NCBI GenBank assembly: GCA_024693205.1
Contig: JAILLJ010000027.1
Location: forward strand, 1 to 32,704
DNA from: Clostridiales bacterium
Lineage (GTDB): Bacteria > Bacillota > Clostridia > Oscillospirales > Acutalibacteraceae
Reading direction: 5' to 3'
Length of the DNA: 32,704 nt
Shown here in pieces: positions 27,157 to 32,704 of this stretch. The translations under genes and the position numbers were made by a program. Position 1 is the first letter of the stretch. Each line of letters opens with the position of its first letter. The notes below the pieces were generated by a model that saw nothing but the letters and a program-made list of their open reading frames with translations, made no database searches and was not told the DNA's origin.

Positions 27157-28500
27157 TTATACGAGGCCTTCCGACATCATTGCGTCAGCGACCTTGATAA
27201 ATCCGGCAATGTTCGCGCCGGCGACAAGATCGTCGCCGAAGCCGTATTTCTGTGCCGCTTCAACGGAGTTTTGGAAGATGTTTTTCATAATGCCCTGAAG
27301 CTTCTCGTCGACCTCTTCGGAGGTCCAGTTGTAACGCATGGAGTTCTGTGACATCTCAAGACCGGAGACCGATACGCCGCCGGCATTTACTGCCTTTGAG
27401 GGAGCGATGATAACGCCGTTCTCCTTGAGGTATTCCGTAGCTTCGGCAGTCGTGGGCATATTGGCGACCTCGACGTAATATTTCACGCCGTTTTTGACCA
27501 TGTTCTTGGCGTCCTCGATACCGACTTCATTCTGTGTCGCGCAGGGCATCGGGATATCGACCTTGACCTCCCAGGGCTTCTTGCCGGCATAGAACGGCAC
27601 GCCGAACTTATCCGCGTAATCCTGAACCTTGTTGCGGCAGGAAGCGCGCATTTCAAGAAGATAATCTATCTTTTCCTTTGTATTTACGCCGTCGGCGTCA
27701 TAGATATATCCGTCGGGGCCGGAGAGGGTAACTACCTTGCCGCCGAGATCCGTGATCTTTTGGACCGTGCCCCACGCCACGTTGCCGAATCCGGAAACCG
27801 CGAACGTTTTGCCCTCTATCGTGTCGCCGAAGTGTTTGAGCATTTCGACTACGTAATATGTTGCGCCGAAGCCTGTCGCCTCGGGACGTACAAGAGAACC
27901 GCCGAAGGGAAGTCCCTTGCCTGTAAGAACGCCCGTGAACTCGTTGCGAAGGCGTTTATACTGGCCGTAAAGATATCCGATCTCTCTTCCGCCGACGCCG
28001 ATATCGCCTGCGGGAACGTCTGTGTTGGGGCCGATATGACGGCAAAGCTCCGTCATGAAGCTCTGGCAGAAACGCATTACCTCAGCGTCGGATTTACCCT
28101 TGGGGTCAAAGTCCGAGCCGCCCTTGCCGCCGCCCATCGGGAGACCGGTAAGGCTGTTTTTGAAGATCTGTTCAAATCCGAGAAATTTGATAATGCCGAT
28201 GTAGACCGAGGGATGGAAACGAAGTCCGCCCTTGTAGGGGCCTATTGCGCTGTTGAACTGAACTCTGTAGCCGCGGTTTACCTGTACCTTGCCGTTGTCG
28301 TCAGTCCAGACGACGCGGAACGATACCTGTCTTTCGGGCTCGACAAGTCTTTCGAGAAGGCCTGCCGCTTCGTACTCCGGGTGTGCGTCTATTACAGGGC
28401 CGAGAGAAGAAAGAACTTCTTCGACGGTCTGAACAAACTCAGGCTCGGAAGCGTTTTTCTTTTTTGTTTCGTTGATTACCTTTTCAAGATACGCGTTCAT
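27157..28500 (-). CDS. gdhA: NADP-specific glutamate dehydrogenase
   Basis: FRVVWTDDNGKVQVNRGYRVQFNSAIGPYKGGLRFHPSVYIGIIKFLGFEQIFKNSLTGLPMGGGKGGSDFDPKGKSDAEVMRFCQSFM...PAGDIGVGGREIGYLYGQYKR. Confidence 0.98.
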   Translation of the reverse strand: MNAYLEKVINETKKKNASEPEFVQTVEEVLSSLGPVIDAHPEYEAAGLLERLVEPERQVSFRVVWTDDNGKVQVNRGYRVQFNSAIGPYKGGLRFHPSVYIGIIKFLGFEQIFKNSLTGLPMGGGKGGSDFDPKGKSDAEVMRFCQSFMTELCRHIGPNTDVPAGDIGVGGREIGYLYGQYKRLRNEFTGVLTGKGLPFGGSLVRPEATGFGATYYVVEMLKHFGDTIEGKTFAVSGFGNVAWGTVQKITDLGGKVVTLSGPDGYIYDADGVNTKEKIDYLLEMRASCRNKVQDYADKFGVPFYAGKKPWEVKVDIPMPCATQNEVGIEDAKNMVKNGVKYYVEVANMPTTAEATEYLKENGVIIAPSKAVNAGGVSVSGLEMSQNSMRYNWTSEEVDEKLQGIMKNIFQNSVEAAQKYGFGDDLVAGANIAGFIKVADAMMSEGLV

Positions 28501-28566
28501 TAATTCTTACCTCCAAATATCGTGTTATTAAGCGGTCGATTTAAGCCGCTAAAGCAAAACACATAC

Positions 28567-28596
28567 AATTATAGTCTTCCAACTATAATTATTCAA
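28567..28596 (-). promoter_or_regulatory. gdhA promoter overlapped by a 9-bp inverted repeat
   Basis: Minus strand TTGAAT (28591-28596), 17-bp spacer, TATAAT (28568-28573). AATTATAGT (28567-28575)-N6-ACTATAATT (28582-28590) covers the -10 and most of the spacer. Confidence 0.75.
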
Positions 28597-28607
28597 GCAT
28601 TTTTTTG

Positions 28608-29108
28608 TTATTTCTGCAACGTTTTCACAATTTCACCTACAAAGACCTTGTGATAATCTCCGTTTTTGTAGTTATCGTCAATGGATCTGTCGAGGAATCC
28701 GTCGGGTAAAATATCAAAAACGGCGATTTTTTTGCATACCAAAACCGTTTCGGCTTCATCGAAAAAAACAGCGTCTCCGTAGGAAGCGGGAGTAAGACCG
28801 GTCGCCGCCGCTTTGTCGACGTCTCTGCCGCTTTTTGAGCCGCAGAACGCAAGCTCCTTTTTATATTTTCCGCCGAAAAAGCTTAAAGTAAAGAAGTCCT
28901 CTCTGTTAATGAATTCGAGCGTATATCTCTGAGGGCGAATAAATATGAACGCGACGTCGCGTCCCCAAAGCTCGCCCAGGCCGCCCCAGCTGACGGTCAT
29001 GGTGTTGAATTTTTTGTTATCTCCTGCCGTTACGAGCGCCCAATCGTCGGAGATCATTTTAACGGCGCTTTCCTTTATCTCTCGTATGTTTGTTTCTTTA
29101 AATGACAT
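28608..29108 (-). CDS. Flavin reductase family protein (flavoredoxin-like)
   Basis: WALVTAGDNKKFNTMTVSWGGLGELWGRDVAFIFIRPQRYTLEFINREDFFTLSFFGGKYKKELAFCGSKSGRDVDKAAATGLTP; SD aaggagatgc. Confidence 0.85.
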   Translation of the reverse strand: MSFKETNIREIKESAVKMISDDWALVTAGDNKKFNTMTVSWGGLGELWGRDVAFIFIRPQRYTLEFINREDFFTLSFFGGKYKKELAFCGSKSGRDVDKAAATGLTPASYGDAVFFDEAETVLVCKKIAVFDILPDGFLDRSIDDNYKNGDYHKVFVGEIVKTLQK

Positions 29109-29121
29109 GATAGCATCTCCT

Positions 29122-29158
29122 TAAAGGCGTACGCCGCGACTGTGCGGCGTTGCCTTAA
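29122..29158. repeat. Solo hairpin copy of the palindromic element seen at 3131-3297
   Basis: aaaggcgtacgccgcgactgtgcggcgttgccttaa; compare aaggcgtacgccgcgatttgtgtggcattgccttag at 3262-3297. Confidence 0.8.
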
Positions 29159-29649
29159 TAATCGTTTAATGTAAACAGCGTTTCACGGACGCCGGATTTG
29201 TCGATATCGCGCAGCGCAGGCGCGAAATAAAGACCGAGCGCCCTGCCGGCGGGAAACAGGTCGCCGAGAGGAACAAGCACAAACGCCCTTTTCAGTATGC
29301 CCGGATGAGGGAGCGTCAGCTCGAACGATTCGTCCCTGATGTTTTCAAAAAGCAGAAGATCGAGGTCTATCGTCCTCGGGCCGTCCTTTACCGTCCTTAG
29401 CCGACCCATAGCCGCCTCTATCCCGAGACAGGCGCCTAAAAGCGCTCTCGGAGTAAGGCGCGTCTCGATGAGTATCGCCGCGTTGAAAAAGTCGGGTTGA
29501 ATGACCTCCCCGACGGGTACGGTCTCGTATATTTTTGACAGCCCTACGACCTGTGTTCCGGGAAGAAGAGATACAGCCTTGACAGCCGCCTTTAAATTTG
29601 TGGGGCTGTCTCCGAGATTGGAGCCGAGTCCTATAACAGCTTTACTCAT
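29155..29649 (-). CDS. folK: 2-amino-4-hydroxy-6-hydroxymethyldihydropteridine diphosphokinase (HPPK)
   Basis: AVIGLGSNLGDSPTNLKAAVKAVSLLPGTQVVGLSKIYETVPVG...QPDFFNAAILIETRLTPRALLGACLGIEAAMGR...GPRTIDLDLLLFENI...LPHPGILKRAFVLVPLGDL. Confidence 0.96.
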   Translation of the reverse strand: MSKAVIGLGSNLGDSPTNLKAAVKAVSLLPGTQVVGLSKIYETVPVGEVIQPDFFNAAILIETRLTPRALLGACLGIEAAMGRLRTVKDGPRTIDLDLLLFENIRDESFELTLPHPGILKRAFVLVPLGDLFPAGRALGLYFAPALRDIDKSGVRETLFTLNDY

Positions 29650-29671
29650 TTTTTCAGTCCTTTACCGTTTA

Positions 29672-30895
29672 TTATCTTTCGCGTACTATTTCCGCGGCGA
29701 CAAAACCGAAGTCTGCGTTTATCGGCGCTTCGGGTTTTTTAAGAGTTATGCGAAGTTTTCTTATCGCGGGAAATTCGTCAAAAACAGCGTCCGATACTTT
29801 TTGCGCCGCCTTTTCAATAAGGTCGTATTTGTTTTCGGTCATCGCGCGTTTGACCGTCTTTATTATTTTGGCGTAGTTTACCGTATCGCCGAGGTCGTCG
29901 GAATAACACGCTTTTCTTACCGCCGCGTCGGCATAAATATCAAGGATAAAATTCTGGCCGTCGGTCTTTTCCTCGGGATTTACTCCGTGATACGCAAAGA
30001 TTTTAAGTCCCTCTATGATTATCCTGTCCGTTTGTTCATCGTCTGTTTTTCGATATCTCACGATGCGGTCGGCTGTCAAAGCTCCGCCGACAGCCGAAAA
30101 GACGTCGTGGGCGCGGATGATATCGGCTCCTCCGGCTATCGCGAGAGTGTGTGCCGCAACGGTGCCTGCGTCGCGCTTTGAAGGCTCGCTTTCGCCTGTC
30201 ACTTCGCCTATGAATCTCTTTCTTGAAGCTCCGACGAGAAGCGCGCAGCCGAGCGTGTTTATCTTTTTCAGATCTCCCAAGAGATAGGCGTCGTCATCAC
30301 GGCTTTTTCCGAAGCCTATCCCGACGTCGAGGCAGATGCTTTTTTTATCTATACCGCACATCTCCGCCGCAGAGACAGCGCTTTTGAAAAACGAGTTTAC
30401 CGAGCCGATGATATCTTTTGTGCATGAGCTTTCGGCGTTTGAGTCGCCGCCGTGAACGATCACCCAGCCTGCGCCGTATTCTTTGATGAGCTTTGCCATT
30501 TCGGGATCGAATTTTCCGCTGACGTCGTTTATTATCGCCGCGCCGTGTTCGAGGGCGTAGCGCGCTGTTTCGACGTTGTAGGTATCTGCCGATATGGGAA
30601 CGGAGATCTCTTTTGAAAGAAGCGGCAAAACGCCTCTCAGCCTCGATATTTCTTCCTCGGGGCTTATTATTTCGGCTCCCGGTCTTGTCGACATGGCTCC
30701 GACGTCGATGATATCGGCGCCGGTGTTTTGCATCGACACGGCATGGCTCACGGCGCTTTCGGGCGAAAAATATTTTCCGCCGTCCGAAAACGAATCGGGC
30801 GTCACGTTGAGTATCCCCATGACATATGTTTTTTTATTAAGTAAAAAGGAAAAATTCTTCCCGCAAAAATATTCCGGCACGTTCATTTTTTTCAA
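29672..30895 (-). CDS. folP-folB: Bifunctional dihydropteroate synthase / dihydroneopterin aldolase fusion
   Basis: DHPS: VMGILNVTPDSFSDGGKYFSPESAV...GADIIDVGAMSTRPGAE...GASRKRFIGEVTGE. After YRKTDDEQTDR the DHNA part: IIIEGLKIFAYHGVNPEEKTDGQNFILDIYADAAVRKACYSDDLGDTVNYAKIIKTVKRAMTENKYDLIEKAAQKVSDAVFDEFPAIRKLRITLKKPEAPINADFGFVAAEIVRER. Confidence 0.95.
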   Translation of the reverse strand: MKKMNVPEYFCGKNFSFLLNKKTYVMGILNVTPDSFSDGGKYFSPESAVSHAVSMQNTGADIIDVGAMSTRPGAEIISPEEEISRLRGVLPLLSKEISVPISADTYNVETARYALEHGAAIINDVSGKFDPEMAKLIKEYGAGWVIVHGGDSNAESSCTKDIIGSVNSFFKSAVSAAEMCGIDKKSICLDVGIGFGKSRDDDAYLLGDLKKINTLGCALLVGASRKRFIGEVTGESEPSKRDAGTVAAHTLAIAGGADIIRAHDVFSAVGGALTADRIVRYRKTDDEQTDRIIIEGLKIFAYHGVNPEEKTDGQNFILDIYADAAVRKACYSDDLGDTVNYAKIIKTVKRAMTENKYDLIEKAAQKVSDAVFDEFPAIRKLRITLKKPEAPINADFGFVAAEIVRER

Positions 30896-30916
30896 CTCTC
30901 AGCTTATTATATCGGT

Positions 30917-31480
30917 TTATTTTTGTCCTTTGAGAAGAGTCATGACCTCGGCTCTTGTTCTCGCGTCGCTTCGCATCATTCCTCTTAACGCGGAGGTCTG
31001 CGTTTCACTGCCTGCCGCGCGCGCTCCGCGCATCGTCATACAGAGGTGCTGAGCCTCGATGACGACCGCCACTCCCTTCGGAGAAAGCTCGGCAAAGAGG
31101 AAATCGGCTATCTGCGCCGTAAGGCGTTCCTGGAGCTGAGGACGCTTTGCGAAGGTGTCGACTATCCTCGCGAGCTTGGAAAGCCCTATCACCTTACCGT
31201 CGTTGGGGATGTACGCGATATGCGCCTTTCCCATGAATGGGATCAGATGATGCTCGCACATCGAATAGAGCGGTATATCGCGGACGATCACCATTTCGTC
31301 GTTGTTGTTTTCGTTAAAAATTTTAAGATGTCTTTTCGGGTCGTCCTCGAGTCCCGAAAAAATCTCTTCATACATCCTCGCGACTCTCGCGGGAGTTTCG
31401 ACAAGCCCTTCTCTGTCGGGGTCTTCGCCGATGGCGATAAGTATATCGCGCACAGCGTTTTCGATTTTTTGTTTATCCAT
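30917..31480 (-). CDS. folE: GTP cyclohydrolase I
   Basis: [20 protein letters not shown]...[65 protein letters not shown]...[32 protein letters not shown]. Confidence 0.98.
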   Translation of the reverse strand: MDKQKIENAVRDILIAIGEDPDREGLVETPARVARMYEEIFSGLEDDPKRHLKIFNENNNDEMVIVRDIPLYSMCEHHLIPFMGKAHIAYIPNDGKVIGLSKLARIVDTFAKRPQLQERLTAQIADFLFAELSPKGVAVVIEAQHLCMTMRGARAAGSETQTSALRGMMRSDARTRAEVMTLLKGQK

Positions 31481-32704
31481 TCAGCTTCTTCTCCTGTTCC
31501 TTGTCCGCGCCGCATCACAGTAGTTTACGCCGCTGAAATTAACGCTGTCGATGACACGCCCGAGAAGCGTGTCGCAGACAACTATATTCAGTCCGTCAAG
31601 ATCAAGTGAATAATCGACGCCGTCTATTGTTATCCGGCATTCCCCGTCGTTTTCTCCGCCGGATATCTCAAACGTCATACCGTTTACATGATATGTCAAA
31701 ATACCGTCTTTGTTTTCGGAAATGAAGGCGGTATTTCCTTTATAGACTCCGTTTTTAAAGACGGAATTTGATATGAACGGATAGGTTATGCCCGGCGTCG
31801 TATCCGTTTTGCCGTCGTCGTTTTTAAGGGCGACGGAGACGATATATCTTTCGTCCGAGATGATATCGAGATAATCCGAAAGATCCGTTTCGCCCTTTAT
31901 CGGATAAGCTTCAGATGAAAAGACGGAATAGTCAAATTCTTCGGTAAGCGTTTTGATCTTTGACAGCTCCGACATGTAGTTTTCCTTTGTCAGAAGCCCT
32001 TCGCCTTTTGACATTTTCTCCGTTATTTTATCGGAGACGAGCGGAGAAAAATGCTGGCTGTCGACGTAATTATAAAGGTTTCCGATCATATCCCTTTCGG
32101 TCTGGAAGCAAAACATCCTGACATTTTTATAAGCCGAGAGCATTTCAAACGCCTTTTGATAGACGCTGAGCATCGTATCGGTATATCCGCTTTCATAGCG
32201 CTCCCTGAGATAAACGATGCTTTTGGGCGGGATAAAAAGATAAAATTCGACGCCTTGATATTTTTCCGCGATATCTTTAATAAAGCTGTTCATGTTCGCG
32301 TCGAAGAAACGCAAATTATAATTTTTTACGTCGGACGGCGCTGTCGGCTTTTCGGTCATCACGATGTCTTTTGCGTCGGACAGTATCGCAAATTCTCTTA
32401 AATAATACTGGTTTGAACTTAAATATACGTCGTCGAGCGAATCGGTCTTTTCTTTTTTTGAAGTCTTGATGAGGACCTTTCCGATCTTTTCTATAAGGAT
32501 ACTTTTATTCAAGACGTATTTGACGTCGTTGAAAACGTTACTGTCGTAAAGGTGCCACGGAAGCTCATAGATATCGCTTGAAGCGTCGGAGGATATCAGC
32601 TCCGCGTCGAAATTCATGATAACCGTTTTGAGATTTTTATTTTTTTTGAGCGCGACGCCGAGGACCTTTGAAATATTTTCAAAGCCTATCCCGCAAAGCG
32701 GAGC
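31481..32704 (-). CDS. Hypothetical protein, possibly SGNH/DltD-like (N-terminus beyond window edge)
   Basis: Frame stays open upstream of the ORF-track Met at 32617: APLCGIGFENISKVLGVALKKNKNLKTVIMNFDAELISSD... to the edge. Middle has EFYLFIPPKSIVYLRERYESGYTDTML...VRMFCFQTERDMIGNLYNYVDSQHFSPLVSDKITEKM (D-x-x-H-like end typical of SGNH folds). Confidence 0.6.
   Translation of the reverse strand, partial: APLCGIGFENISKVLGVALKKNKNLKTVIMNFDAELISSDASSDIYELPWHLYDSNVFNDVKYVLNKSILIEKIGKVLIKTSKKEKTDSLDDVYLSSNQYYLREFAILSDAKDIVMTEKPTAPSDVKNYNLRFFDANMNSFIKDIAEKYQGVEFYLFIPPKSIVYLRERYESGYTDTMLSVYQKAFEMLSAYKNVRMFCFQTERDMIGNLYNYVDSQHFSPLVSDKITEKMSKGEGLLTKENYMSELSKIKTLTEEFDYSVFSSEAYPIKGETDLSDYLDIISDERYIVSVALKNDDGKTDTTPGITYPFISNSVFKNGVYKGNTAFISENKDGILTYHVNGMTFEISGGENDGECRITIDGVDYSLDLDGLNIVVCDTLLGRVIDSVNFSGVNYCDAARTRNRRRS

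Noticed and set aside
1-32704. CRISPR array, tRNA/rRNA genes, transposase or phage genes
   Set aside because: No regularly spaced direct repeats with unique spacers, no recognisable tRNA/rRNA sequence, and no ORF with transposase, integrase or phage structural motifs was seen.

Overview
The window looks like a chromosomal segment of an uncultured or gut-type Clostridia bacterium (taxonomy inferred from gene content and style only). Left to right: (i) class I heat-shock operon on the minus strand, hrcA-grpE-dnaK-dnaJ, with a consensus promoter and a perfect CIRCE operator; dnaJ runs off the left edge and is absent from the ORF track; (ii) a four-gene plus-strand sugar catabolic cluster, Gfo/Idh/MocA - TIM-barrel epimerase - TIM-barrel epimerase - Gfo/Idh/MocA, with a palindrome at its promoter and a perfect-hairpin terminator; (iii) murC, then a 1580-aa ORF fusing a complete GH2 beta-galactosidase to a class-C beta-lactamase-like serine hydrolase; (iv) a lipoprotein, a YgjP-type metallopeptidase, a nitroreductase, a small Cys protein, a DUF1846 protein, zapA and a U32 peptidase; (v) an intergenic cluster of palindromes, including three tandem 27-bp palindromic units with a compensatory base-pair change, next to a spoIIE locus that keeps only its two ends; (vi) rlmB coupled to a 1069-aa membrane protein that I read as a catalytically dead P-type ATPase with a long disordered N-terminus; (vii) gdhA with an operator-like inverted repeat, a flavin reductase, and a folate operon (SGNH-like ORF, folE, folP-folB fusion, folK). 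A REP/BIME-like palindromic element occurs as a long copy between grpE and dnaK and as a solo hairpin after folK. In both places its terminal TTA supplies the upstream gene's TAA stop codon. The best novelty candidates are the pseudo-P-type ATPase, the GH2-serine hydrolase fusion, the palindromic element family and the spoIIE internal deletion. All family calls come from motif recognition without any database search.
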